Source: Anaerolineales bacterium (GTDB taxonomy: Bacteria > Chloroflexota > Anaerolineae > 4572-78 > NAK82). Taken from it: a stretch of 33,102 nucleotides of DNA. The notes beneath the pieces were generated by a model, which had not been told where the DNA came from, made no database searches, and saw only the letters and a list, made by a program, of their open reading frames with translations. This document shows positions 15,985 to 25,435 of the stretch, piece after piece. The stretch is from NCBI GenBank assembly GCA_020343875.1, contig CP070811.1, forward strand, positions 3,961,130 through 3,994,231. The letters run 5' to 3'. Position 1 is the first letter of the stretch, and each line of letters begins with the position of its first letter. Both the position numbers and the translations under genes were made by a program.

Positions 15985-18297
15985 ATGAAGATTCCGCTTG
16001 CCGCAGTCGGCTGCTCTTCAATCATCGCCCAGATCGTGTTGATGCGTGAGCTAATCGCCACGTTCTACGGCAATGAGCTGCTCTTTGGGTTGGTGCTGAT
16101 GGCCTGGCTGGTTTGGGTAGCACTTGGATCGTGGGCGGTGGCACGGCTGGCGGTATTCCGCTGGTTGCGAGAGAGGGCCTTCGCGGGGGGGCTGATCCTG
16201 GCGGGGATACTGCTCCTGGCCCAGATGGCCCTTGTGCGCGATGTGCGGGCGCTGCTGGGTGTGACACCGGGCGCCTTCGTCGAGCTAGGACCCATGGTAT
16301 CGGCAGTGATCTTGATTCTGGCTCCTCTGAGCGTTTTGACAGGCTGCTTGTTTACCCTGGGGGCAAGGCTAACGGTCGAGAGGAGTGGGAGCGTCGGACC
16401 AGCCTACACTTGGGCGAGCCTCGGCGCGGGTGTGGGTGGGGCGCTTTTCAGCGTCCCCCTCGTTCGCTGGCTCGACCCTTTCCAGATCGTGTTACTCGTA
16501 GGGATAACCAACCTAGCTGTGGCCGTAACCATGCTAAAAGAACCGCCCCAGGGAGTGTCCCGCATCCTGGGAGGGGAGAGACGTTTCGCGCCCTTACCCA
16601 ACCTTCTTCTGACGCTTGGGAAAGGCCGGTCATGGCAGGTACGATGGGCTGCGGTGAAGTTTTTTGTCTTGTTCTTCGCCCTGGTCGCTATTGCGCTCCC
16701 CTTTGGGCGCTATCTCCATCAAGTCACCCTTCGTTGGCAGTGGACCGACCTGGCCTTCGCCGCCGATTCTCCATATGGTCGCCTGATCATTCAGGCCCGC
16801 GATGGGCAACGTGTTTTTTTTGAAAACGGCTTACTGGCCTTTGAGACTCAGGGTACGTTTCCGGAGGAGGTGGCCCATTTTCCGCTGCTGGCCCACCCAG
16901 CTCCACGTAGCGTGCTGCTTATCGGCGGGGGCGTGGCTGGCGATTTGCGTGAAATTCTCAAGCATCCCGTCACCGATGTGGTCTATGTTGAACTTGACTC
17001 AGTGCTGATCGAGGCCGCAAAGGTCCACCTCCCGCCGGCCGATGCTGCTGTTCTGAGCGACCCACGCGTCACGCTTATTCTCACCGATGGGCGGTTGTAC
17101 GTTAAGCAGCTTTCTGGTGCGAACCAAGCAATAAGCCTGCCAAGTAATCTATTTGATGGCCCGGATGGACCATTCGACGTTGTCATTCTTGACCTGCCCG
17201 AGCCGGCCACCGGCGCATTGAATCGCTTCTACACCCGCGAATTCTTCGCAGAAGTGCAATCCGTTCTTAGCCCCGGCGGCGTCTTTGTACTGGGGCTGCC
17301 CTCAGCGGAGAATTACTGGAGCCCAGAGCTGGCGCGGCGGAATGGGAGCGTTTACCATACCCTGCAGACGGCCTTCCCGGAGGTGCTGGTCCTTCCAGGA
17401 GAGCACAATTTCTTCCTAGCATCTGACATGCCCTTGGAGGACAATCCCGCCATTCTGGCAGAACGGTTAGTCGAGCGGGGTGTCGAGACGCGCTGGGTGA
17501 CGCCAGACTATATCCGTTACCTCTTCACCACCGACCGCTTCGAAGCGGTACGCAGGGAACTAGAGGCGACGGCTGGAGTGCGGCTTAATGGGGATCTGAC
17601 GCCCATTTGTTATTACTATGACCTGGCACTGTGGCTGTCGCGCTTCTATCCCGAGTTGCGCAGGGCTTATGATAGCGTAAACCTGATCGACCTGGCATGG
17701 GGGGGCGTGCCCTTGGCCTTGGGTGTGGTCTGGGTGCGTTGGCGGCGAAGGTGGGCAGTGCCAGTTGCCATGGGCACCATTGGCTTGACAGGCATGATAC
17801 TGGAGGTGGTGATACTCTTTGCCTTTCAGGTGCTGCACGGCTACCTATACGCTGAGATCAGTTTGATTATGACGGCCTTCATGGCCGGGCTGGCGTTGGG
17901 GGCTGCGGTTAGCAACCGACGCCTGGAACGCCGGCCTCTCTCTCCAGAGAGGTGGGCGAAATCGGCCTTGCTCGGTGTTCAGTCGACCATCGCTATTTAC
18001 AGCGTGGCCTTTGTAGTCATATTGCGCTGGCCCATTCCAGTACCGACGCTGGTGTTCCCGCTGCTTGCCCTCCTGGCAGGAGGGTTGGGGGGAATGGCCT
18101 TTCCACTGGCGGTGATGCTGGTCCGAAGAGAGGGGCCGGCTGGCCGCGTGGCGGGCCTGCTTTACGGAGCCGATTTGGTGGGAGGCTGCCTGGGAGCCCT
18201 GCTTGGCTCTGTGATTCTCATCCCCGTGTTGGGTATCCCATACACCTGTGTGGTGGTGGCCCTGGTGGCGCTGGCGGGCTTGTTAGCGCTGGTGTAG
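15985..18297 (+). CDS. polytopic membrane protein with central spermidine-synthase-like domain
   Basis: This 770-residue protein has hydrophobic N- and C-terminal domains (about 1-250 and 555-770, each with about six to seven segments) flanking a soluble Rossmann domain at about 260-540. The latter has spermidine-synthase-like motifs: LLIGGGVAGDLREIL (about 308-322), YVELDS (acidic residue for the nucleoside), TDGRLYV, and DLPEPATGALNRFYTREFF in place of the usual DxxDP. It is thus of the fused transporter/spermidine synthase type often annotated in bacteria. Whether it makes polyamines is unproven, because the second Asp of the catalytic motif is Glu. It follows the Memo-AMMECR1 gene by 19 bases and is the last gene of the cluster. 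A link to the cytochrome or AmmeMemoRadiSam function is suggested by position only. Confidence 0.85.
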   Translation: MKIPLAAVGCSSIIAQIVLMRELIATFYGNELLFGLVLMAWLVWVALGSWAVARLAVFRWLRERAFAGGLILAGILLLAQMALVRDVRALLGVTPGAFVELGPMVSAVILILAPLSVLTGCLFTLGARLTVERSGSVGPAYTWASLGAGVGGALFSVPLVRWLDPFQIVLLVGITNLAVAVTMLKEPPQGVSRILGGERRFAPLPNLLLTLGKGRSWQVRWAAVKFFVLFFALVAIALPFGRYLHQVTLRWQWTDLAFAADSPYGRLIIQARDGQRVFFENGLLAFETQGTFPEEVAHFPLLAHPAPRSVLLIGGGVAGDLREILKHPVTDVVYVELDSVLIEAAKVHLPPADAAVLSDPRVTLILTDGRLYVKQLSGANQAISLPSNLFDGPDGPFDVVILDLPEPATGALNRFYTREFFAEVQSVLSPGGVFVLGLPSAENYWSPELARRNGSVYHTLQTAFPEVLVLPGEHNFFLASDMPLEDNPAILAERLVERGVETRWVTPDYIRYLFTTDRFEAVRRELEATAGVRLNGDLTPICYYYDLALWLSRFYPELRRAYDSVNLIDLAWGGVPLALGVVWVRWRRRWAVPVAMGTIGLTGMILEVVILFAFQVLHGYLYAEISLIMTAFMAGLALGAAVSNRRLERRPLSPERWAKSALLGVQSTIAIYSVAFVVILRWPIPVPTLVFPLLALLAGGLGGMAFPLAVMLVRREGPAGRVAGLLYGADLVGGCLGALLGSVILIPVLGIPYTCVVVALVALAGLLALV

Positions 18298-18324
18298 AGG
18301 GCCTACGCCAGGTGTTTGTTTCGC

Positions 18325-18330
18325 TATAAT
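18325..18330 (+). promoter_or_regulatory. candidate -10 element of lon
   Basis: This is a perfect TATAAT at 18325-18330 without a convincing -35 at 17 bases. A short dyad, CCACA-TT-TGTGG (18332-18343), follows and could be an operator at the start site. No CIRCE or HAIR heat-shock operator was found. Confidence 0.5.
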
Positions 18331-18346
18331 GCCACATTTGTGGTAT

Positions 18347-18476
18347 ATTGCCTGCTGCGTGGCAAATGGAAAAGTAGCATCAATTCTCTCGAACAGCGCC
18401 CCTTTTTCGGGTGTTTCCCCAAGGGCGCTGCAAAATCTGCCGTTTGTCAAGAGAATTTGTTTAGGCAGCACGCAAT
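18347..18476 (+). ncRNA. nested inverted repeats in the lon leader (candidate structured RNA)
   Basis: Three inverted repeats nest inside one another. The outer one is 18347-18358 with 18465-18476 (11 of 12 pairs), the middle one is AATTCTCT (18382-18389) with AGAGAATT (18450-18457), and the inner one is CAGCGCCC (18394-18401) with GGGCGCTG (18423-18430). An alternative helix, GGCAAATGG (18361-18369) with CCGTTTGTC (18440-18448, two G-U pairs), would exclude or cross the middle stem. The lon Shine-Dalgarno ACGGAG lies just after the outer arm. This could be a regulatory leader of lon. A separate small RNA of 6S type is also possible, but I see no decisive 6S hallmark. Confidence 0.5.
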
Positions 18477-18499
18477 ACACAATACTACGGAGCCGCCGA

Positions 18500-20911
18500 A
18501 TGCCCTTTGTAGAAGGTGAGCTGGATTCATTTGACTTGGACAGAGTGAGTGTAAGGCCTCACGGCCCTAGCGATTATCCTCTGCTGCCAGCCCGAGATAC
18601 AGTGATTTTCCCCCGTATACTGAGTCCGCTTTTTGTGGGGCGAGACCAATCAATGCGAGCGGTGGAAGCTGCGTTAAATGCCGATAGTCGGCTGGTGGTA
18701 GCAACGCAACGTGACCCCAGCGTAGAGAATCCATCCTTGGACGACTTGCATCCAATTGCCACCCAAGTTGTTGTCAGTCGCATCCTGCGTATGCCTGATG
18801 GCACCACCAGCATCTTGGCCCAGGGACAGCAGCGGGTTGAACTGATCGATTTCGTCCAAACTACGCCTTTTGTGCGAGCGCAGGTACGCCCCTTGCCCGA
18901 AGCCAGAGAGGTGACTCTTTCGACCGAAGCCCTTATGAGGGCCGTATTGGCGCTATTTGAAAAGTGTGTCCAGCTGGATCGCAATCTGCCTGAAGATGCC
19001 TATGTAGCCGCCATGAACGTAAACGAACCGGGCTGGCTGGCTGACATGGTGGCATCGGTGCGAGACCTTGAAGTCGAGCAGCGCCAGCGGATACTCAGCA
19101 CACTTGACTCGTCGGTGCGTCTTCAAAGCCTTAGCATCATCCTGGCTCGCAGGCTGGAAGTGCTCGAATTGGAGAACCAAATCCAAAGCCAGGTCCAGCA
19201 GGAGGTTGATAAGGGCCAGCGTGAGTATTACTTGCGGGAGCAAATGAGAATCATCCAGAGCGAGCTGGGTGAATTTGACAGCCAGCTGTCCGAAGTCAAC
19301 GAATTGCGCGAAAAGCTAGATCAAGTAGAAATGCCAGAAGAGGTGCGGGCCAAGGCCAATCGTGAGTTCAGCCGACTGTCGACGATGCCCTCCATCGCGC
19401 CCGAGGTGGGTATCATCCGCACTTATCTCGACTGGCTGATTGAACTTCCCTGGACAAAGAAGACCGAAGACAGCAAGGATATCCGGCATGTATCGCGTGT
19501 ACTCGACGCCAATCACTACGGCTTGCCCGAGGCTAAGGAACGGGTCCTGGAGCACATCGCAGTCCATCAGCGGGCTGCCGGCAAAATGCGCACCCCCATT
19601 CTATGCTTTGCCGGGCCGCCAGGCACTGGCAAGACCTCGTTGGGGAAGTCTATCGCTGAGGCGCTCGGACGGCGGTTTGTGCGTGTCAGTTTGGGGGGTA
19701 TTCGTGATGAGGCGGAGATTCGGGGGCATCGGCGCACTTATATCGGGGCTATGCCGGGACGTATCATTCAGACTATGCGCCGCGCTGGTACCATCAACCC
19801 TTTATTCATGCTTGACGAGATAGACAAGGTTGGCATCGATTTTCGGGGGGATCCGAGCGCCGCTTTGCTGGAGGTTCTGGACCCGGAGCAAAACTATGCC
19901 TTCTCGGATCATTACCTAGATGCGCCCTACGACCTGTCCCAGGTAATGTTTATCACCACTGCAAACATTCTCGATCCGATTCCGCCAGCCTTAGGTGATC
20001 GGATGGAAGTTATTCATTTCCCGGGTTATATAGAAGAAGAGAAGGTTCAGATAGCTCGTCAATTCCTGATCCCCCGCCAGCTTGAAGAGCACGGGCTGAC
20101 GGACAAGGAGCTTCAATTCTCCAGCGAAGCGATACGTGGTATGGTTCGTGAATACACCTATGAGGCCGGAGTGCGTAACCTGGAGCGCGCGATTGGGCGC
20201 ATCTGCCGCAAGATTACGCGCAGGCTGGCTGAGAACAAGCGAGCGCCCCGCCACATTGCACGCAATGCCTTGCATCGCTATCTGGGCCCACCCCAGTTCA
20301 CCGAAAGTTTGGCTCAGGAGGCCGACGAAGTGGGGGTTGCCATCGGCATTGCGTGGACGGAAGGTGGCGGCGATTTGATGCCTGTGGAGGTATCGTTGAT
20401 GGAGGGCAAAGGGAATCTTACCCTTACCGGTCAGCTGGGCGAAGTGATGCAGGAATCGGCCCAGGCTGCTCTGAGCTATGCGCGGGCCTACGCCTCTGAA
20501 TTGGGCATCAAGGCCGACATCTTCGATCAGTCCGACATCCATATCCACGTGCCGGAGGGAGCTATCCCCAAGGACGGCCCCTCCGCCGGCGTGACGATGG
20601 CCACCGCCCTCATCTCTGCTCTTACCCATCGGCCTGTTCGCCATGAAGTGTCTATGACGGGCGAGATCACTTTGCGTGGCCGGGTTCTGCCTGTTGGGGG
20701 CCTGAAGGAGAAGTGTATGGTCGCCCATCGGGCTGGCATCAAAACGATCATCATTCCTCGGCGAAATCAAAAAGATCTGGTGAAAATTCCTAAGAAGATC
20801 CAGCGTGACCTCAACTTCGTCTTTGTGGACCGGATGGATGACCTATTGCCGGTTGCATTGGCACCCGAACCCGTCAAACCGCACCGCCTCGCGAAAAAAG
20901 TGCGGGGTTGA
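18500..20911 (+). CDS. lon: ATP-dependent Lon protease
   Basis: This 803-residue cytoplasmic AAA+ protease degrades misfolded and regulatory proteins. The N-terminal LON substrate domain covers about 22-220 ([20 protein letters not shown]) and is followed by a coiled-coil linker (about 225-310). The AAA+ module has Walker A GPPGTGKT (372-379) and Walker B FMLDE (436-440). The protease domain carries the Ser-Lys dyad S695 (PKDGPSAG) and K738 (GGLKEK). The frame is open back to 18329, inside the promoter, but ATG 18500 with ACGGAG eight bases upstream leads straight into the LON domain, so I choose it. Length matches LonA. It has its own leader with nested repeats and lies about 200 bases after the previous gene. 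The C-terminus has a short basic tail. Confidence 0.96.
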   Translation: MPFVEGELDSFDLDRVSVRPHGPSDYPLLPARDTVIFPRILSPLFVGRDQSMRAVEAALNADSRLVVATQRDPSVENPSLDDLHPIATQVVVSRILRMPDGTTSILAQGQQRVELIDFVQTTPFVRAQVRPLPEAREVTLSTEALMRAVLALFEKCVQLDRNLPEDAYVAAMNVNEPGWLADMVASVRDLEVEQRQRILSTLDSSVRLQSLSIILARRLEVLELENQIQSQVQQEVDKGQREYYLREQMRIIQSELGEFDSQLSEVNELREKLDQVEMPEEVRAKANREFSRLSTMPSIAPEVGIIRTYLDWLIELPWTKKTEDSKDIRHVSRVLDANHYGLPEAKERVLEHIAVHQRAAGKMRTPILCFAGPPGTGKTSLGKSIAEALGRRFVRVSLGGIRDEAEIRGHRRTYIGAMPGRIIQTMRRAGTINPLFMLDEIDKVGIDFRGDPSAALLEVLDPEQNYAFSDHYLDAPYDLSQVMFITTANILDPIPPALGDRMEVIHFPGYIEEEKVQIARQFLIPRQLEEHGLTDKELQFSSEAIRGMVREYTYEAGVRNLERAIGRICRKITRRLAENKRAPRHIARNALHRYLGPPQFTESLAQEADEVGVAIGIAWTEGGGDLMPVEVSLMEGKGNLTLTGQLGEVMQESAQAALSYARAYASELGIKADIFDQSDIHIHVPEGAIPKDGPSAGVTMATALISALTHRPVRHEVSMTGEITLRGRVLPVGGLKEKCMVAHRAGIKTIIIPRRNQKDLVKIPKKIQRDLNFVFVDRMDDLLPVALAPEPVKPHRLAKKVRG

Positions 20912-20927
20912 TCGTTTTGCACCCCAC

Positions 20928-21021
20928 CCCACATCCCTGTCACGGCCGCCCCCAGATTGGGAAGGCACAGGGGCGAATCTCCCCAGGTTTGTCCCGATTT
21001 CCTCGGATGTGGGACGCACCC
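20928..21021. repeat. interspersed palindromic repeat, copy 2
   Basis: Arms CCCACATCC (20928-20936) and GGATGTGGG (21005-21013) are perfect complements, and the element ends in ACGCACCC, as copy 1 does. The stretch 20964-21021 matches 8870-8928 at about 50 of 59 positions. Where the arms differ between copies, the pairing is kept by different bases, so structure may matter. It lies 16 bases after the lon stop and could act in 3' end formation. Confidence 0.62.
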
Positions 21022-21050
21022 TTACCTGTCCATTTCCATTCTTTAGCTTA

Positions 21051-21094
21051 TTGACTAACTCGCTATGTTATGGTAACATTGTTATGGTAACATT
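21051..21094 (+). promoter_or_regulatory. promoter overlapped by a tandem dyad operator
   Basis: TTGACT (21051-21056), a 17-base spacer and TAACAT (21074-21079) form a promoter for the gene at 21187. A 14-base unit, GTTATGGTAACATT, is repeated exactly in tandem at 21067-21080 and 21081-21094. Each unit centres on a dyad: ATGTTA-TGG-TAACAT (21065-21079) and TGTTA-TGG-TAACA (21080-21092). The first dyad contains the -10, as expected for a repressor site. Confidence 0.6.
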
Positions 21095-21186
21095 GGATTT
21101 AAAGGGATACAGATTTTGGATCCGCTTCTGAAGCTCGCAATCTGCAGCGTGGAAGCCTACCTCGGCGATAGAAAGGGGGGGCATCT

Positions 21187-22407
21187 ATGTCTATGCTAGG
21201 TTTGGCGGCCTTGGGGCTGTCGGCTGTCTTTGCTTTTGCGGTCATAATCGCTTTCCCCACGGTGGGGCAGACCATCCAGCGCATACTACTGGGCTCGTTT
21301 CTCCTGTTGTTGGGGATCACATTGGTCGGCCTGCTGGTAGTGGCCATCACCCGCATTGATATCGAACCCTATATCCGGCAGGGGGCCGTCATGCAAACCG
21401 GTCATCGGCTGGTGGATTTCTTTACTCTGTTGCCAGAGCAATACAGTGTGCAGGAAGTGGTTTACCACGACACCGACGGCGACGGCAAAGAGGAATGGGT
21501 CGTCTTCTATCAGTTTGACCTGGCTGATGGGCGTAGCCCTTATGCGGGCGCAGTTTATGATTCTGATCGGGGCAATCCACCGGTCCTTTTTCCATACCGG
21601 CTGCTGCCACCTGACCGGGATTATTTGAGCGAGGAATCCACTCACCTCAACTTTGAGGACATCGTTAAAGTAGGTGAGGTTGAGCCGGTCCCGGAGCTTC
21701 TAGTCTACGGCCAGGCAGGGTCAATTAACACCGACCTGACCATCTTCCGCCATGTCCCCAATTCGTTCGACTGGGAGTTTCCCCGGGATGAACCGCGCCG
21801 CTACCAGGTGATCGGCGCATTTCGTGGCGATGGAGGCGTCGTCTTCGAACCGGATGATAGGACTGTTACTGTGCATAGCCGGGCCGGTTACGATCGCAGC
21901 CAACTTGCCATCGAAACCGTGTATGCTCTGGATGAAGCACGCGGATCGTATATGAGTGTGACTGACCCCCAGCAGCTGGACGCCCCTCGCTCTTCGCGGG
22001 TGGTCTTTGCCTTCGGCATGCCCCCTGACATCCTGGAAACCCCCTACCCCGAAAAGGTGGTACTCGGCTTCTACCATATGTTGGGCCAAAAGGAGCCGCT
22101 CGTCAAACCTGAGGAATTCCTGACCGGCCAGGCGCTCATAGAGTACGAGCGGCGCAACCTGGCCTATTTTGGCTTTGACGGCGTGACCGACGACGTCGAC
22201 CGGGTGGAGGTCACCCAACTTGGTTATTCCCCCAAGATTGAGCAGTTCGAGCCCTCCGTTACCGTATTGGGCGAGGAACCACGCTCCCTCTCCGTAAGCG
22301 TCACTTTTGAGGCTAAGGTGGGTAAAAAAGATGTGCGCACTTCAGCCCCGATTCAGTGGGTCACCACGGTGGTCAACGGCAGATGGAAGATTGATCGCCG
22401 CTTGTGA
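21187..22407 (+). CDS. unknown membrane-anchored protein
   Basis: I do not recognise this 406-residue protein. Two hydrophobic segments at about 3-24 and 33-55 form an N-terminal hairpin. The rest (about 60-406) is hydrophilic and probably beta-rich. A segment HDTDGDGKEEWVVFYQFD (about 94-111) carries a DxDxDGxxE pattern resembling calcium-binding or FG-GAP-like loops. The C-terminus ends VNGRWKIDRRL, similar in feel to a domain that closes a beta sheet (NTF2-like or lipoprotein-type tails), but I cannot assign it. ATG 21187 follows a GGGGGG run that could serve as ribosome site, and a second ATG lies two codons later. It is monocistronic, behind a promoter with a tandem dyad, and lies between lon and a sensor kinase cluster. 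Confidence 0.8.
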   Translation: MSMLGLAALGLSAVFAFAVIIAFPTVGQTIQRILLGSFLLLLGITLVGLLVVAITRIDIEPYIRQGAVMQTGHRLVDFFTLLPEQYSVQEVVYHDTDGDGKEEWVVFYQFDLADGRSPYAGAVYDSDRGNPPVLFPYRLLPPDRDYLSEESTHLNFEDIVKVGEVEPVPELLVYGQAGSINTDLTIFRHVPNSFDWEFPRDEPRRYQVIGAFRGDGGVVFEPDDRTVTVHSRAGYDRSQLAIETVYALDEARGSYMSVTDPQQLDAPRSSRVVFAFGMPPDILETPYPEKVVLGFYHMLGQKEPLVKPEEFLTGQALIEYERRNLAYFGFDGVTDDVDRVEVTQLGYSPKIEQFEPSVTVLGEEPRSLSVSVTFEAKVGKKDVRTSAPIQWVTTVVNGRWKIDRRL

Positions 22408-22471
22408 AGTGGGTGTATCATTCTGGCACGAGAGGCTGGGCCAGGCAAACACACCTTAATCAAAAAGCCTA

Positions 22472-22500
22472 TTGTCAGCAGTTCTGCTCTGTGTTATACT
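22472..22500 (+). promoter_or_regulatory. sigma-70-type promoter of the kinase cluster
   Basis: TTGTCA (22472-22477), 17 bases, then TATACT (22495-22500) preceded by TGT (extended -10). It lies about 65 bases upstream of the GTG start at 22565. Confidence 0.7.
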
Positions 22501-22564
22501 CAATATACCCTCTTGAATTTATGGAGAAGTTACGTCTGATACATCCCCGCGCGGAGCGTGTCTG

Positions 22565-25435
22565 GTGGACAAGGCGAGCCTAACAGCCGATCAAGATGTC
22601 CAGTCGTATGTCTGGTCTTTGACTGTCCTCGATCAGGTGTCGGTGGCCGTCGGGCAGTCCTTGATTCTGGAGGCTGTGCTGGAATCTGGGCTGGGTACGC
22701 TTGTCGAGGCGTTTGACTATGATGCGGGCGCGACTGTAATTAGTCACCCCCCGCCTCAGTTGCACGTGGCGGGCCAGGTGGGTATCCTGCCGGCCTCTGT
22801 CAAGTCTTGGCTGACCGATGACACAGGTGGAGGTCAGGTGATGACCAGTCCAGGGGCCGTGGTGTGGCCGCATAATCCCGACCCCGGACTCTGGCCTCCT
22901 GATTTGATCCAAGCTGGCCAAGCTTTGGTCTGTGTCCCTATGCGGGTCGGGGGTGAGGTGCTAGGCGTAGTGGCGTTAACAGCGGAGCGGCCACGAAACT
23001 TGTCACTGCTGGAAATGGCCACCTTGGAAAAGGCATCTGGTCGGCTGGCTTTGGCTGTGCGAAATGCCCTGCGTTATCACCAGGTTTGCGATGGGGACGA
23101 GGATTTAGGCTCTCCAACTTCCTCTGAATATGGGCACCCGCGTGTTTCGCTGCTCTACCAAGTCGCCAGGGAATTGGGCGGCCAACTCGACACCAATCAG
23201 TTGCTAGATCAGATCCTGGCGTTGGCTCCACGCATTGGTGCTCAATTTGCTCACATCATTATTGAAGAGAAGGACGGTACGCTGCATTTCCGGTCCACCG
23301 CGCCGGGTCACGAGGAGTTCGAGGGCTCAGTAGGGCGTCGGTTGGCACGCAGCAAGTTGGACATGGGGGCCGAAGGCTGGGTCTTGGAGCACCAGCAACC
23401 ATTGTTGATTGCGGATACTGCAAGCGACGACCGCTGGCACCGGTCTCCCTATCTAAACGAGATGGATCGATCCGCATTGTGTTTGCCGCTGGGCATGGGG
23501 CGGGCCGGCGCTCGTGGCACCTGGACTTTGACCAGTGGGCAACCTGATGCCTTTCGTGCCGAAGACGTGCCCCTGGCCGAGTCAGTCGCTGCACAGGTGG
23601 CTGTTGCTCTGGAAAACACCCTCCTTTTTCGGGCCGAAAGCGAACGCTCCGCCCACCTTTCTCTTATCAACGAGGTGAGTCAAGCGGCCGCGTCAATCTT
23701 GAGCTTGGACCTGATGCTTAATACCATCACACAAGCCATTCAGCGTCGCTTTGGTTACCTGCGCGTCTCCATCTTTCTGGTCGATGTCGAAGCAAGAGTA
23801 GTGGCGATTCGTAGCCAGGCTGGTGCGTATAGCAATGGTGTACAAGCCGTGTATCGCCAGAAACTTGGGGAAGGGCTGGTAGGCCGGGCTGCCCAGGAAA
23901 GCCACACCGAGCTCGCCAACGATGTGAGACGCTACCCCGGTTATCTGCGCTTGGGCCCCAGCGCAGAGGCAGTCCGAGCTGAATTGGCAGTACCGATACG
24001 ACTTGGCAGTAAGGTTGTTGGGGTTCTTGACCTGCAGAGTGAAGAGACCGACGTTTTCAGCCCTCAAGACGTGACTACGATGGAACTACTGGCGGACCAA
24101 CTATCTATCGCCATCGAGAATGCTCGCCTGTATGGCGAGATCCGCCAGCGGGTTGAGGAATTGACCACCTTGAACAAGATCAGTCAGGCCGTCACCTCCA
24201 CCCTGGATCTTCAAGAGACGTTGACCATCATCACGGATCATACCACTCGATTGCTGGGAGTGGCAGCCACGTCGGTGATTCTCTATGACGAGACCCAAGG
24301 CGACTTGTGGTTCGCTGCTGCCTCCGGTGAGGGCTCGGCACTTGTACGGGAGGTGCGGCTGGCCGTGGGGCAGGGTATCGCTGGTTGGGTTTTCCAGCAG
24401 GGCCAGCCAGTATTGGTGCCAGATACATCTCAAGATAGCCGTTGGTTTGGTGGCGTCGATCAAGAGAGTGGCTTCACTACCCGCTCAATTCTGTGCGTTC
24501 CTTTGCAGGCCAAGGGGCAGACTATTGGCGCCATCGAGGCGATGAACAAGGATAGCGGCCCCTTTGGTGAGCAAGACTTGCATCTACTAACCTTAATGGC
24601 AGCGCCAGCCGCCACCGCCATCGAAAACGCCAAGTTGTACGAGGCTGTGCGCCAGGGGATGCGCAAGTTGGAAGAGACCCAGGCGCAGCTTGTCCAATCG
24701 GCCAAGCTGGCCGCCGTTGGCGAACTGGCCGCCGGAGTCGCCCACGAAATCAATAACCCCCTGACCAGCATAATTGGTTTCACCCGCTTGTTGTTAGAAG
24801 ATATCCCTCCTGACCACAAGATGCGGGCGGACCTGGAGACTATTGATCGCGAAGCAGGGCGCACTCGTCGGATTGTCCAGACATTGCTCGACTTTGCTCG
24901 TACCAGTGACCCGGTACTGGCTCCAGCTGACCTGAATGCTGTGGTTGAGGAAGCAGTGATGCTTGTTTGTACCCGGTCGGTATTGGCGACGGTCTCTTTG
25001 GAAAAGAGTCTCTCGCCTCTGCCTTTAATGATGCTCGACACCAATCAAATTAAGCAGGTGTTGGTAAATCTATTGAACAACGCCGTGCATGCTATGCCGG
25101 ATGGCGGCCGCCTCAGTGTCGGTACCCGGCTCGCCGAGCACCATGTGTATGGCCTGGATCGCCACATGGCCGTGGTCTACGTGACCGACAGTGGCATCGG
25201 TATCCCCCCCGAAGACCTGGGGCGGATTTTCGATCCCTTTTTCACCACCAAAGAAGTGGGTCATGGGACCGGCCTGGGGCTTTCGGTTAGCTATAGCATT
25301 ATCGAGAAACACCATGGCCGGATCGAGGTGGAGAGTGTGCCAGGAGAGGGGAGTAAGTTTTCTGTGCTCTTGCCAGTCAACCATGTGGCGCAGCGAGTTG
25401 ATCAAGCCATAACAGGGATGAGAGATCGTGAATGA
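22565..25435 (+). CDS. multi-GAF sensor histidine kinase
   Basis: This 956-residue soluble histidine kinase has no membrane segment. Four GAF-like domains occur in tandem at about 20-170, 195-350, 370-520 and 545-700. GAF repeats 2 to 4 end in the same VALENTLLF, IAIENARLY or TAIENAKLY helix. A short coiled coil leads to the HisKA dimerisation domain with phospho-acceptor H727 (AHEINNPLTS) and a HATPase domain with N-box LLNNAVHAM, DSGIGIPPE and GTGLGLSVS. Ligands of the GAFs are unknown. The start is GTG at 22565, with a weak GGAGCG before it. Its stop overlaps the next gene by 8 bases, so the next gene product, which begins with a receiver, is the obvious phosphate acceptor. Confidence 0.93.
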   Translation: MDKASLTADQDVQSYVWSLTVLDQVSVAVGQSLILEAVLESGLGTLVEAFDYDAGATVISHPPPQLHVAGQVGILPASVKSWLTDDTGGGQVMTSPGAVVWPHNPDPGLWPPDLIQAGQALVCVPMRVGGEVLGVVALTAERPRNLSLLEMATLEKASGRLALAVRNALRYHQVCDGDEDLGSPTSSEYGHPRVSLLYQVARELGGQLDTNQLLDQILALAPRIGAQFAHIIIEEKDGTLHFRSTAPGHEEFEGSVGRRLARSKLDMGAEGWVLEHQQPLLIADTASDDRWHRSPYLNEMDRSALCLPLGMGRAGARGTWTLTSGQPDAFRAEDVPLAESVAAQVAVALENTLLFRAESERSAHLSLINEVSQAAASILSLDLMLNTITQAIQRRFGYLRVSIFLVDVEARVVAIRSQAGAYSNGVQAVYRQKLGEGLVGRAAQESHTELANDVRRYPGYLRLGPSAEAVRAELAVPIRLGSKVVGVLDLQSEETDVFSPQDVTTMELLADQLSIAIENARLYGEIRQRVEELTTLNKISQAVTSTLDLQETLTIITDHTTRLLGVAATSVILYDETQGDLWFAAASGEGSALVREVRLAVGQGIAGWVFQQGQPVLVPDTSQDSRWFGGVDQESGFTTRSILCVPLQAKGQTIGAIEAMNKDSGPFGEQDLHLLTLMAAPAATAIENAKLYEAVRQGMRKLEETQAQLVQSAKLAAVGELAAGVAHEINNPLTSIIGFTRLLLEDIPPDHKMRADLETIDREAGRTRRIVQTLLDFARTSDPVLAPADLNAVVEEAVMLVCTRSVLATVSLEKSLSPLPLMMLDTNQIKQVLVNLLNNAVHAMPDGGRLSVGTRLAEHHVYGLDRHMAVVYVTDSGIGIPPEDLGRIFDPFFTTKEVGHGTGLGLSVSYSIIEKHHGRIEVESVPGEGSKFSVLLPVNHVAQRVDQAITGMRDRE

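Noticed and set aside
18298..18499. heat-shock operators (CIRCE or HAIR) before lon
   Set aside because: Neither TTAGCACTC-N9-GAGTGCTAA nor CTTGAGT-N7-ACTCAAG occurs. Only a short CCACA/TGTGG dyad is present.
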